NCBI RefSeq assembly: GCF_021295345.1
Contig: NZ_JAIMJB010000019.1
Location: forward strand, 26,443 to 90,442
Length of the DNA stretch: 64,000 nt
Origin: Motilimonas eburnea
GTDB lineage: Bacteria > Pseudomonadota > Gammaproteobacteria > Enterobacterales > CBDFNC01
Direction of reading: 5' to 3'
The notes beneath the pieces are model-generated. The model was given only the letters and a program-made list of their open reading frames with translations. It made no database searches and was not told the DNA's origin. This document shows, in pieces, positions 25,810 through 34,775 of this stretch. The stretch's first letter is position 1. Each line of letters opens with the position of its first letter. A program made the position numbers and the translations under genes.

Positions 25810-27933
25810 TCACGCTCGTTGCTGCCACCAATGAGGAAAGTGTTGTTGGATCCATTGCACATAACTCTTAGAAACAGGCACCACTTCACCCGTATCTAAC
25901 CGTAATTGCCATTTGGCTTTCACCAGTTTTTCCAAACAAACCACTCGGTTAGGATTCACTAACCAAGAGCGATGTACCTGCAACAATGCTTGATTATCAA
26001 AATATAACTTAATGCCTGTTAAGCGCATTAATATGTAGCTGGGCTCTGTTTGACCATCAAGATATAACCCACTGTAGCCGCGTTCAGCTTTGATATATCG
26101 CAGCTTTTCCTTGGCTTGAGCGATGGTATGTAACTCCCCTAGCAATTGTGGCTGTCGACAAAGTTGCATTAAATACTGACGGCACTGGCCTAACTGATCT
26201 GTAAGCTGACGAAAGTGGGCTTCATTTGAGTGTTCAGGGCTTACTTCTAACTGCAACACGCACGCATCCAAATCGTCGAGTAATAACTGAATGGAGTGAT
26301 CACTTTCGCTCTGCTCTCGGGTCTCACTTGCCGCAATTTGACGCTCTCCTTGGTAGACCGCAGCCGACTTGACCCCAGGATGGCGCGAAAACCAACTCAC
26401 TAACTCTTGATGTAACCCTTCGACGCTGCGACTTTGTTGCCAAACAGGCAAAATGTCCCGTTTCGGCTCCATCTGCGCCACCACAGATGTCGATCCCGGA
26501 GAATCCGGCTCCTTCGCTAACGTCCCTTGCTGCCAAGCCTGCAACTTAGCAACCAATTGCTGGATCGGCTCAGGGGTCGCTTGATCCGTCAATTTGTTTT
26601 GCTCAAGCAGAGTAACTAAATCAGGTAAGCTAAGAGGTGGAGCCAGATCATGCTGACGCTTAACGCGATAAATCACGCCCAGTAATAATCCCAATGCCCC
26701 GATTGCCAACAATATCCAAGTTAACCAAGGTTTCACATCGAGCCATAAGCTATGTCCGTAATCATCAAACTGGTGGATTTGACGCAATACACTGGCATGG
26801 CCAACCGCATCGCCTGACAAGGTCCATAATGCGGTCCCCGCTAACCGCTGGCTGTGAGCATAATCTAGCTTAGCGTCAATGGCTTCCTTGCTATCATATG
26901 AGAGCCATATTTGTTGCTGTGGGTGAAACAGCCAAGCGGCCTTGGCATCCTCATCCCATCCTTGCTGCCAATCCGCATCGGCAATAAAGCCTTGAATATC
27001 CTGCTGGGAAAACACGCCCGTGGGGCCGGTTTGATCATTGTCCCAGGTGCCTAATGGCACTCCAGTCGTCGCCTGACCGACGCCCGGTTGTGTTACACCT
27101 TGCCAACCCGTCCCTTGGCTAGCAAGAATCAATACCAATTTATCATTTTGGCCACCCAGACCGTAAAAGCGCGTGATCGCCGAACTCACACTTAGCTCAC
27201 CAGCGGAGGCATACAAAGGCACATAATGTCCCGTGTTTTTATTCCAACGGCCATGAAAATCAATGCTAAGTAAACTAATAAAATCAACATAGTGCTGCAT
27301 TTCAGGCAAAGGCCAATTAGGCATCATTTGAGCATCGGCCGACAGGGTCACACTCAAGCCGTAGGATTGGCCGCTGGTACGACTTAAATTATCCAATGCT
27401 GCGCGGGTGGCTTTAATCAATTCAAGATATTGTTGGCGCTGCTGTGGCTTGGCGACCTCTCCACGATGTTGCATCACAGGTGAACGCCAATCTAACTCAA
27501 CGCCATCAAATTCATATTGCTCGACAAAGCGCGCTACACTGGCGGCAAACTGTTCTGGTTGCTCAGCGGCCACCGCAAAGTGCTTTGAATAACTCCAACC
27601 TCCTATCGCGATAAAACGTTGTAAATCAGGATGACGTAAGTGCAACTTACGCAACTGGTTAAAGTTACCACGGCGACCACCAATGGCGCTGTCGTCTGGG
27701 TAAATACGGTCTACATCGGCATATTTGTCACCTAAAATCACCTCGCCAGACGCACTAACATTGGCATAGGCATAAATAAGGTGAGTTAAGCGCTCGGCCG
27801 GTACATCATTAACGTGATATGAGTGGCTATAGGTCGCCCAAAACGGAAAATAGCCCGCGCGAATGGGCTCAGCCCCAACCGTGCCAGCCATTAACAGGCT
27901 CCACCCCCAAAGCCATGGGAAAAATAATTTCAT
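25810..27933 (-). CDS. Transmembrane regulator: GH18 pseudo-chitinase sensor, one TM helix, LytTR DNA-binding domain
   Basis: A 707-residue protein. A signal peptide or anchor (1-21) is followed by a GH18 chitinase-like barrel (about 23-390) with the SxGG-type motif IAIGGWS (109-114) and the GTALWTLSGD end motif. The catalytic DxxDxDxE motif reads DGVELDWR (143-150): the acid/base Glu is Arg150 and the second Asp is Glu146; the MxYD motif is also altered (LSIDFHG, 222-228). It should bind, not cut. One membrane helix lies at about 403-423, then a cytoplasmic linker with a possible GAF-like part (505-565), then a LytTR domain (about 605-700: LRYIKAERGY, VHRSWLVNP, VPVSKSY). The ATG at 27933 has AGGA nine bases upstream; the longer GTG frame is less likely. 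Topology places the sugar domain in the periplasm and the DNA-binding domain inside. The adjacent deacetylase is the first candidate target. Confidence 0.92.
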   Translation of the reverse strand: MKLFFPWLWGWSLLMAGTVGAEPIRAGYFPFWATYSHSYHVNDVPAERLTHLIYAYANVSASGEVILGDKYADVDRIYPDDSAIGGRRGNFNQLRKLHLRHPDLQRFIAIGGWSYSKHFAVAAEQPEQFAASVARFVEQYEFDGVELDWRSPVMQHRGEVAKPQQRQQYLELIKATRAALDNLSRTSGQSYGLSVTLSADAQMMPNWPLPEMQHYVDFISLLSIDFHGRWNKNTGHYVPLYASAGELSVSSAITRFYGLGGQNDKLVLILASQGTGWQGVTQPGVGQATTGVPLGTWDNDQTGPTGVFSQQDIQGFIADADWQQGWDEDAKAAWLFHPQQQIWLSYDSKEAIDAKLDYAHSQRLAGTALWTLSGDAVGHASVLRQIHQFDDYGHSLWLDVKPWLTWILLAIGALGLLLGVIYRVKRQHDLAPPLSLPDLVTLLEQNKLTDQATPEPIQQLVAKLQAWQQGTLAKEPDSPGSTSVVAQMEPKRDILPVWQQSRSVEGLHQELVSWFSRHPGVKSAAVYQGERQIAASETREQSESDHSIQLLLDDLDACVLQLEVSPEHSNEAHFRQLTDQLGQCRQYLMQLCRQPQLLGELHTIAQAKEKLRYIKAERGYSGLYLDGQTEPSYILMRLTGIKLYFDNQALLQVHRSWLVNPNRVVCLEKLVKAKWQLRLDTGEVVPVSKSYVQWIQQHFPHWWQQRA

Positions 27934-28400
27934 AGCTGCAATCCTTTGCTGCATTGTTAGCGGGTATAAACCCTTCACGCCTATCGAACATGGGTTATAG
28001 CTAAAATCAGGTCAGAACTAAACGAATCGACTCAAGCAACAACAAAAAGAACAACCAGGCTCACAAACACGGCCTGATTGCGGTCAAAATATGCCAGCCA
28101 TGATGCCTCCGCAGACCCCAGGGTCGCATTGATCCGTGTTCATTTTGAGCAATTATCTCAAAATTTTGTTTAGCCAGATAAAAAACCCAAAAATACTGAC
28201 ATAAATCGCCTATTTGAACGTAAATACTTATTGCTAATCAGAAGATAAATGTACTAATTTTGCTTAAAGATATTGAGGGACCAAAAGGCGCAATAATCGC
28301 CCAATATATTTAATGATGGCAACGCAATAGCGATCCTATTTTGATACCGATATTCATTATGTTAAGCGCGATATATTCATTTTTTTAAGTGGAAAACAAT
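27934..28400. promoter_or_regulatory. 467-bp divergent control region of the GH18-LytTR gene
   Basis: No gene is seen. The region is AT-rich near its right end. A perfect inverted repeat, ATTTTGAG (28142-28149) and CTCAAAAT (28157-28164) with a 7-base gap, lies about 210 bases before the regulator start and about 240 before the divergent gene. It is a reasonable operator candidate; which protein would bind is unknown. Confidence 0.5.
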
Positions 28401-28799
28401 ATGATTGAACAGTTTTTAGGTGATTGGCAGTTAATCCCTGACCGAGCCGATATTGAGTTTGGTAGCCACCCTGTCAGCGGTCATTGTTTAATTAGCCAAG
28501 AAGAAGACACCTTGGTTATCTCGTTCTTTAGCAAGAACGAACGCGATATTGAAAAGAAACATCATTACGAGCAAGTTCCAGACGGTCAATTTCGTCCCTA
28601 CACAGGAAAGGGGTCGGGCGATGAGGACTGTTTAGAGTTTAAAAAGCCTAACCTGTTAGAAGCGGTTATCCTAAAAGACTCCGACGTCTTCTTTAGCAAG
28701 ACCCTTGAGATCAAACCTGATGGCTGCTTAAAACTGGTAATGACCAGTGCATTACCAAGCCACGAGTTAGTATCTAACACGTACTATTTTGAAAAATAG
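28401..28799 (+). CDS. Hypothetical 132-residue protein
   Basis: Not recognised with certainty. It is a soluble, beta-rich looking protein beginning FLGDWQLIPDRADIEFG and ending in a NTYYFEK strand, a pattern seen in lipocalin-like small domains. No signal peptide is seen. The ATG at 28401 follows GGAAAA; a GTG lies 12 bases upstream in frame. It is divergent from the GH18-LytTR gene across a long gap and is followed by a strong terminator. Confidence 0.65.
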   Translation: MIEQFLGDWQLIPDRADIEFGSHPVSGHCLISQEEDTLVISFFSKNERDIEKKHHYEQVPDGQFRPYTGKGSGDEDCLEFKKPNLLEAVILKDSDVFFSKTLEIKPDGCLKLVMTSALPSHELVSNTYYFEK

Positions 28800-28838
28800 A
28801 GATTATCTTAAGCGCTGTTTAATCAAGCCCTGCGATCT

Positions 28839-28867
28839 AGATTAGGCTAATAGAATTAGCCTAATCT
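28839..28867 (+). terminator. Strong 13-bp hairpin after the 132-residue gene
   Basis: AGATTAGGCTAAT (28839-28851) pairs perfectly with ATTAGCCTAATCT (28855-28867) around a 3-base loop; GGTGTTTTGCTTT follows. It lies 40 bases after the stop codon. Confidence 0.8.
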
Positions 28868-28938
28868 GGTGTTTTGCTTTCGACTTCCAGAAAAACCAAT
28901 CCATTGCTAAAATTGCCACTTTTCTTCTAGAGCATAGC

Positions 28939-29652
28939 ATGATGAATAAAAGCTTACTGACCAACCTTTTAGCCCTAACCGCGTTGATCTTAGGCTACTC
29001 CCTAGATCATGAAATACTGTTATTTGCCGGCTTGTTTGCCTTTTCGGGCGCCATCACCAACTGGTTAGCCATTCATATGTTGTTCGAAAAAGTGCCCGGA
29101 CTGTACGGCTCTGGGGTCATTCCTGCCCGCTTTGAAGACTTTAAGCTCGGAATAAAAAACCTAATGATGGAGCAGTTTTTTACTGCAGAAAACATTGACC
29201 GCTTCTTAAGTAAAGAGCTTGACAGTAAAACTCAAATCGACCTGCAACCCGTGATCGAACAAATCGATTTAGAGCCGAGCTTTGATGGTTTGGTCGATGT
29301 GATCTTAGCATCTGATTTTGGTGCCATGCTCAACATGCTCGGCGGTAAAACCGCCCTTGAGCCGCTCAAGCAGCCCTTTATTGCAAAAATGCAGCAAGCC
29401 ATGTTCGACATTAGCCAGCAGGATGATTTTCGCCAAAACCTAAAGGCTCAATTAGAGCAACCTAATATGATCAATGACATTCGCGACAACGTCGACAGCA
29501 TCATAGTGCAACGCTTAAATGAACTCACCCCAGAGTTGGTCAAACAAATTGTGCAACAAATGATAAAACAGCACCTAGGCTGGCTGGTGGTATGGGGGGG
29601 AGTATTTGGTGGCATTATCGGGGTGCTATCGGCACTGATTAGCCAAGCTTAA
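28939..29652 (+). CDS. DUF445-family membrane protein
   Basis: A 237-residue protein with two hydrophobic segments near the N-terminus (about 8-28 and 28-50, containing FSGAITNWLAIHMLFEKVPGLYGSGVIP) and one at the C-terminus (about 212-233). The segment 'GAITNWLAIHMLF' with the GSGVIPAR turn is the hallmark of DUF445/YjiN-type membrane proteins. The middle is a helical soluble region. The start is one of two adjacent ATGs (28939 or 28942). Function of the family is unknown. It stands alone. Confidence 0.8.
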   Translation: MMNKSLLTNLLALTALILGYSLDHEILLFAGLFAFSGAITNWLAIHMLFEKVPGLYGSGVIPARFEDFKLGIKNLMMEQFFTAENIDRFLSKELDSKTQIDLQPVIEQIDLEPSFDGLVDVILASDFGAMLNMLGGKTALEPLKQPFIAKMQQAMFDISQQDDFRQNLKAQLEQPNMINDIRDNVDSIIVQRLNELTPELVKQIVQQMIKQHLGWLVVWGGVFGGIIGVLSALISQA

Positions 29653-29687
29653 GCAGCCAAGTCTGGCACAGTGCTCGTTAACAAGGG

Positions 29688-30038
29688 CTATTGCCCTTGT
29701 ATGTCTATCTCACGATCGCGAATGGTGGCAACAATTTTGCTGCCTAATTGAAACGAAGGCACGGTCGCAGTGGTGATGCGGCCGCTGCCATAACTCGCCC
29801 GCAATTTCACCATGGTGGATTCCTCCAAGCTAAAACTCACTTGCTGCTGAGGCGCTAGCTCACCAAGTTGCTGTTGGTTTTGCTGCCAGTTGGCCGTCAC
29901 CACCACAGTTTCAGCCGATTGATTAAGCACGGTAAATTCCGTTTTAGCGAGTTGCAAGTTCACCGCATAAACCACAACCGTCACAAACAACACGAAAAGT
30001 GCCAATGCACGCCGTGATAATCGTTTACTTACCGCCAT
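29688..30038 (-). CDS. Hypothetical single-pass membrane protein
   Basis: A 116-residue protein with a basic N-terminus and one membrane helix (about 11-28), followed by a small beta-rich domain probably in the periplasm. No family is recognised. The ATG at 30038 has GAGG seven bases upstream; the TTG at 30041 is less likely. It is the last gene of the long minus-strand run from 38377, 94 bases after the DUF2878 gene, and may belong to that operon. Confidence 0.65.
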   Translation of the reverse strand: MAVSKRLSRRALALFVLFVTVVVYAVNLQLAKTEFTVLNQSAETVVVTANWQQNQQQLGELAPQQQVSFSLEESTMVKLRASYGSGRITTATVPSFQLGSKIVATIRDREIDIQGQ

Positions 30039-30132
30039 CAATGCCCCTCAATACGCTGACGTACCAATCAGAATAAATTTACCTTGTTATGCCAGCTCTT
30101 GGCCATCAGCACAAGGGCAACACTAGAACCCA

Positions 30133-30684
30133 TTATTGGCGGCTTAACTTAAGCTTGGCAGAAAATTGCACAAACGCGGGTAATGCTAAGGCCCATAAAA
30201 CAGCGATAATAACCCCTGAAATAACACTACCGTAGGACAGTTCTACTGCGCCAAGACGGTAGCCCGCCAAGTAACTTGCCGGCCCAGCAACAGCACCAAT
30301 CAAGGCAACCAGCACCAAAGGAATGCGGCGTAACCATGCCAAACTGTGGTTTAAACACAAGGCAAAATGGAGCCAGATAAAGATAAGCCAAACCGGCATT
30401 AAGACTTGGTCAGCAAACACAAACACTTCCAAGGCCGACAAGGAGGAATCCATGATAATGCCAACTAAGGTCACGCCAAACATCAAGATCACATCCTGAC
30501 GACGTTGAGGGCTTAAATAGAAATGTCCAAATAGCAATAGCAGGGTGATCGGCCAACTGTCCTGTTGCATCAAAATAGAACTGAACCACACCAGTTGAAA
30601 CACCAAGGCATTCACCCAGATGAAGTGCTTAACAAGCCAGCGAGGGGCTGAGTGGGTAGGCCAGCTACCCTTAGTCGAAATCAT
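30133..30684 (-). CDS. DUF2878-family membrane protein
   Basis: A 183-residue protein with about five or six membrane helices. Its length, helix pattern and position just downstream of cfa fit the DUF2878 family, which is regularly encoded in the phrB/cfa/DUF1365 cluster of Vibrio, Shewanella and relatives. A lipid-related membrane role is a guess from context. It starts 79 bases after the cfa stop on the same strand. Confidence 0.75.
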   Translation of the reverse strand: MISTKGSWPTHSAPRWLVKHFIWVNALVFQLVWFSSILMQQDSWPITLLLLFGHFYLSPQRRQDVILMFGVTLVGIIMDSSLSALEVFVFADQVLMPVWLIFIWLHFALCLNHSLAWLRRIPLVLVALIGAVAGPASYLAGYRLGAVELSYGSVISGVIIAVLWALALPAFVQFSAKLKLSRQ

Positions 30685-30763
30685 TTATCTAACCAAACTC
30701 AATCACGTTAAGGGGCGGCGATAATACGTTAAACATCAAACTTTGCAAATTTGAAAGTTCCCT

Positions 30764-32020
30764 TTAGTCGTTTTGATAATGCTCGCTGCGGTATTCCGGC
30801 TTAGCAGCAACCAAGTGAACCGTACTAATACTGCGTTCTAAAAAACCACCTTCGCAATAACATAAGTAAAACTTCCACAAGCGAATGAAATCGTCGCCGT
30901 ACCCCATCTTTCTTATATCGGCTAAACTGTGTTCAAAACGCTGCAGCCAGTCACGTAAGGTACGGGCGTAATCTAAACCAATGTCATGAAGCTGCATCAT
31001 CACCATATCGGTTTTATTGGCGATGTGCTCGCTCATGACACTAATCGAAGGTAAACAGCCACCAGGGAAAATATAACGCTGAATAAAGTCGACGCCAGAC
31101 CGGTAACTGTCATAGCGCTGATCGGCAATGGTAATGGCTTGGATCAGCATCTTACCATTGGGTTTAAGACGCTCGCTGCAGGTGGTAAAAAAGGTCGACA
31201 AATATTCATGGCCCACGGCTTCGATCATTTCGATGGACACCAATTTGTCGTACTGGCCTTCCAGTTTACGGTAGTCCTGCTTAAGCAGGGTAATTTTATC
31301 TTGTAAGCCTAACTCTGCCACGCGCGCGCAGGCGTATTCATATTGCGCATCAGAAATAGTGGTGGTGGTCACGTGCACGCCGTAATGCTGCGCCGCATAA
31401 ATGGCTAGACCGCCCCAACCCGTACCGATCTCCAGTAAGGTTTCGCCGGGTTTTAACGCTAAACGCTGACAAATCAAATCAAGCTTATGTAACTGTGCCG
31501 TGTCTAAATCCGCATCCGCACTCGGGTAAACGGCGCTGCTGTATTGCATTTCTGGATCAAGAAAGGTGCGATACATGTCATTGCCCAAATCGTAATGGGC
31601 GAGAATATTCTTACGCGAGCCTTGCTCCGAGTTGCGATTGCCTTTGTGCACTCTTAAATGACGCAATCCAGATAACCAAGCAAACCGCTTCTCTAGCTTG
31701 TCCAACACCCTTAAGTTACGCCCTAGCACTTGGATAACCTTAGTCAAATCTGGACTGCTCCAGTCACCTTGAATATACCCTTCACCTGCGCCTATGCTGC
31801 CCCCCAATAAAAACTGACGCCAGACACGGCCTTGATGAATAATGATTTTGGCTTGCAATGACGCAGTTTGATCACCATAAAACACGCGTCCATCGTGGTC
31901 TTCAATGGTCAATCCCGCTTCTTTTAGTTGAGACAGTATTTTACAGATGGCTTTTTTGGCTAGCTTGTCCAGCCACTGACTAGGTTGAGCTTGCAGTGTG
32001 ACTGCGTTTGAATTATCCAT
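30764..32020 (-). CDS. cfa: Cyclopropane-fatty-acyl-phospholipid synthase
   Basis: A 418-residue SAM-dependent enzyme of the CFA synthase / mycolic-acid cyclopropane synthase family. It adds a methylene group to unsaturated acyl chains of membrane phospholipids. The N-terminal lipid-binding domain (1-120) is followed by the methyltransferase domain with SAM motif LLEIGTGWGG (about 199-208) and the family motifs VSIEMIEAVG and YIFPGGCLPS. The ATG follows GGAG and overlaps the end of the DUF1365 gene by 8 bases, so it is translationally coupled. In this light/oxidative-stress operon it fits membrane remodelling, as in ChrR/RpoE and LitR-type regulons. Confidence 0.93.
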   Translation of the reverse strand: MDNSNAVTLQAQPSQWLDKLAKKAICKILSQLKEAGLTIEDHDGRVFYGDQTASLQAKIIIHQGRVWRQFLLGGSIGAGEGYIQGDWSSPDLTKVIQVLGRNLRVLDKLEKRFAWLSGLRHLRVHKGNRNSEQGSRKNILAHYDLGNDMYRTFLDPEMQYSSAVYPSADADLDTAQLHKLDLICQRLALKPGETLLEIGTGWGGLAIYAAQHYGVHVTTTTISDAQYEYACARVAELGLQDKITLLKQDYRKLEGQYDKLVSIEMIEAVGHEYLSTFFTTCSERLKPNGKMLIQAITIADQRYDSYRSGVDFIQRYIFPGGCLPSISVMSEHIANKTDMVMMQLHDIGLDYARTLRDWLQRFEHSLADIRKMGYGDDFIRLWKFYLCYCEGGFLERSISTVHLVAAKPEYRSEHYQND

Positions 32021-32777
32021 TTTTATGCTCCGTCGCTGACCCAGGATGAGGGATATAGGGCACTTTTTTTAAGTAGAGTTTGAGTGCCTGCCAATAAATT
32101 CCCGCCAAGGTCTTTATGGTCATAGAAGGCAGTTTTATCACTTGTTTACGTAAACTTTGATTGGTTAGATCTACCCGCTGTAACATTAAACTGGCATCAA
32201 ACAGTTTAGTGCTGTTGCGGTTTTCCATGTGTAAGCGTAGTTGCTTAGCCGGCGGCTTTATACGCCAATGGTATTTCATGTCTAAATCCATAAAAGGTGA
32301 CACGTGAAATACCTTATCGGTCGGCTCGTTGGATTTCACATCCACCAAGTAGTAGTGGCGTTCATTCCAAGGGGTATTACTGACCTCAGCCAATAAATAA
32401 ACCAACTGATCGGCTTGGTCATAGCAGTAATAAAAATTGACTGGGCTGAAATAGAGGCCAAAACAGCGCAATTGGCCCAGCATTAACACACGGCCACCGT
32501 ATTCGGTGCCGCCCAAGCTTTTAACCTGTTGCCACACGGCTGCGCGGGACACCCGCTGCTCAGGCTGTAAGTAATCACTGTGACGCAAACTGAGCGCGGC
32601 CCATTTATCTTGCTTAAACCAGGGGCCAAGTTCAGCCACCGTATCCAGTTCATCAAGATCCAAAGCCAAGAAAAAGACCCGGTATTTAAACTCATGCTTA
32701 ACGGGCGTGAAGCGGCGATGGCGCACCATACCCTGATAAATGGCACTGTGTTGAATGGGCGCGCAGGCGAGGCTCAT
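32013..32777 (-). CDS. DUF1365-family protein
   Basis: A 254-residue cytoplasmic protein of the DUF1365 family, with typical motifs YQGMVRHRRFTPVKHEFKYRVF, GRVLMLGQLRCFGLYFSPVNFYY and a C-terminal KVFHVSPFMDLDMKY region. I chose the ATG at 32777 because it overlaps the stop of the upstream FAD oxidoreductase gene as ATGA, a typical coupled start; a GTG lies 24 bases upstream. DUF1365 is nearly always next to cfa and this oxidoreductase, which together may make modified (for example furan or cyclopropane) fatty acids. That role is inferred from the family context. Confidence 0.88.
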   Translation of the reverse strand: MSLACAPIQHSAIYQGMVRHRRFTPVKHEFKYRVFFLALDLDELDTVAELGPWFKQDKWAALSLRHSDYLQPEQRVSRAAVWQQVKSLGGTEYGGRVLMLGQLRCFGLYFSPVNFYYCYDQADQLVYLLAEVSNTPWNERHYYLVDVKSNEPTDKVFHVSPFMDLDMKYHWRIKPPAKQLRLHMENRNSTKLFDASLMLQRVDLTNQSLRKQVIKLPSMTIKTLAGIYWQALKLYLKKVPYIPHPGSATEHKNG

Positions 32778-34030
32778 AGGCTGAGTCCAAAGCGCTGACA
32801 CACATCCAGCGCACTGCGCACGCCATCTTCGTGAAAGCCGTTATACCAATAGGCCCCCGCAAAGTGAGTATGGCGCTGGCCACAAATGTGTTGTCTATCT
32901 TGCTGCGCCGCTAGGCTGGCTTGGTTAAACACTGGATGCATGTATTTAAATTCACGCAAAATTTTGTCGCTGGCGATGGCATGGCTTTGATTTAAGGTAA
33001 CGCAAAAGGTCGGCGCATCGGCGGGCAACCCCTGCAAAATATTCATATCATAGGTCACGCTGGCCGGATTATCCCTCTGGCCATTGAGCTGATAGTTCCA
33101 CGCAGCCCATGCTTTTTTGCGCTTCGGCAATAAGTTGGTATCTGTGTGTAATACCACGTCATTGCTACTGTAGGCCAAGTCACCCAATATCTGGCGCTCT
33201 TGTTCGCTGGCATCGGCTAGCATGGCGAGGCTTTGATCACTATGGCAAGCCAACACCACTTCGTCGAAAAACGCTTGTTGGCCATTGTTTAAGGTTAACA
33301 CCACCCCCTCGTCACCACGCTCAACCCGAGTGACGGCCGTGTTTAACTGGATTTTGTCTTTAAAATCAGCAACCAAGGGGTCGATGTAACTGCGTGAGCC
33401 ACCCTCTATCACGTACCACTGTGGGCGATCATTAATGTTGAGTAGGCCATGGTTATGAAAGAAGCGAATAAAAAATAGCAAGGAGAACGCTTCCATATCG
33501 GCCAAGCTGGATGACCAAATCGCCGCGCCCATGGGTAAGATATAGTGTTCACTGAAAAAGTCTGAAAAGTGTTGTTGGCGCAAAAAGTCGCCCAAGGTCA
33601 ATTCAGGATCGATGCTTTGTTCGGCCCACAATGCCTTACATTTGGCATTAAAGCGCAGTATTTCACTAATAAAGGACCAAAACTTAGGGTTAATAAGATT
33701 ACGACGTTGGGCAAACAAGGTATCAAGGTTGTGACCATTATATTCCAGCCCTGTTTGGACATTATTGACGCTAAAGCTCATCTCCGTAGGCTTGGCTTTG
33801 ACGCCGAGCTGTGCGAGCAAGCGCTCGAAATGAGGATAGGTGCGGTCGTTAAACACAATAAAACCGGTATCAATCGCCCAGCGCTTGCCCTCTACTTCCA
33901 CATCGACCGTTGCCGTGTGGCCGCCGATATAATCATTAGCTTCAAACACATGCACATCGTGCTCTCGATTAAGCAAGTAGGCCGACACTAGGCCTGAAAT
34001 ACCGGTACCAACAATCGCTATTTTTTTCAT
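32774..34030 (-). CDS. FAD-dependent amine-oxidase-like oxidoreductase
   Basis: A 418-residue flavoprotein. The dinucleotide-binding motif GTGISGLVSAYLL starts near residue 7, followed by the FEANDYIGGHT motif and the DTGFIVFNDRTYP motif typical of the NAD(P)-binding/amine-oxidase group in the cfa-DUF1365 cluster. It is probably soluble or membrane-peripheral and may act on fatty acyl chains; the reaction is not known from the sequence. The ATG at 34030 overlaps the TAA of the SDR gene by one base (TAATG). Confidence 0.88.
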   Translation of the reverse strand: MKKIAIVGTGISGLVSAYLLNREHDVHVFEANDYIGGHTATVDVEVEGKRWAIDTGFIVFNDRTYPHFERLLAQLGVKAKPTEMSFSVNNVQTGLEYNGHNLDTLFAQRRNLINPKFWSFISEILRFNAKCKALWAEQSIDPELTLGDFLRQQHFSDFFSEHYILPMGAAIWSSSLADMEAFSLLFFIRFFHNHGLLNINDRPQWYVIEGGSRSYIDPLVADFKDKIQLNTAVTRVERGDEGVVLTLNNGQQAFFDEVVLACHSDQSLAMLADASEQERQILGDLAYSSNDVVLHTDTNLLPKRKKAWAAWNYQLNGQRDNPASVTYDMNILQGLPADAPTFCVTLNQSHAIASDKILREFKYMHPVFNQASLAAQQDRQHICGQRHTHFAGAYWYNGFHEDGVRSALDVCQRFGLSL

Positions 34031-34755
34031 TATTTGCGGATCCTTGCAGCCAAACCTTGCCAAATAAATTCAGGTAGCATGGCGAGTGTTTTTAAGATGA
34101 ATGTGAATTTTTTAGGAAAATGAACGTCAAAACGATCTTTGGCCAAGCCCGCCATAATGGCAGCACTGGCTTGAGCCACATCGATACTCATCGGCATGGG
34201 AAAGTCGTTTTTGGCGGTCAAAGGGGTATTAACAAAGCCGGGGTTAATTAAGCTCACGGCGATACCACTGGGTTTTAAATCTATCGCTAAAGTACGCGCC
34301 AGATAGCTCACCGCCGCTTTGCTTGCGCCATAGGCTTCTGCTCTTGGTAAGGCAAGATAACTGGCACTGGAGCCCATTAACGCTAACTTACCACCTCGCT
34401 TTATCAGTGGCAGAAAATGCTGTAAGCAATAACCAAGACTTATCACATTGGTCTGCATCACCCGTTCAAACAAGGCTCCATCAAACTGCTTAGCATCGTC
34501 TATATACTCACAGGTGCCAGCGTTAAGTATCGCTAGGTCTAATGCCGTGATTTTGCGTGCTGCTTGGCCGATTTGCGCTACGTCATTAATGTCGAAGCAC
34601 AGGGGATGAAGGTGTTCACCTGCCGCTTGTTTAAGCTCAGTTAAGGCCGCCTGATTACGACCACAGGCCCACACTATCCAGCCTTGCTTGATGTAATCAA
34701 GGGCTAACTGACGCCCTATGCCAGAAGTGGCACCGGTGATTAATACTTGTTGCAT
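34030..34755 (-). CDS. Short-chain dehydrogenase/reductase
   Basis: A 241-residue SDR enzyme with the cofactor motif GATSGIG (near residue 8), the catalytic Ser (MGSSASYL) and YGASK, with Tyr and Lys four apart. It should reduce or oxidise a small hydroxyl/keto substrate with NAD(P)H. I chose the ATG at 34755, which has AAGGAG seven bases upstream. It lies between the SnoaL-like gene (20 bases upstream) and the FAD oxidoreductase gene (1-base overlap) in the stress operon. Substrate unknown. Confidence 0.88.
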   Translation of the reverse strand: MQQVLITGATSGIGRQLALDYIKQGWIVWACGRNQAALTELKQAAGEHLHPLCFDINDVAQIGQAARKITALDLAILNAGTCEYIDDAKQFDGALFERVMQTNVISLGYCLQHFLPLIKRGGKLALMGSSASYLALPRAEAYGASKAAVSYLARTLAIDLKPSGIAVSLINPGFVNTPLTAKNDFPMPMSIDVAQASAAIMAGLAKDRFDVHFPKKFTFILKTLAMLPEFIWQGLAARIRK

Positions 34756-34775
34756 TAATACTCCTTGACTCATGT

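Noticed and set aside
25810..27933. Active secreted chitinase
   Set aside because: The catalytic Glu is Arg, the MxYD motif is altered and the protein carries a membrane helix and a cytoplasmic DNA-binding domain.
33569..33991. 140-codon plus-strand frame
   Set aside because: Antisense to the FAD oxidoreductase gene, which has clear motifs.
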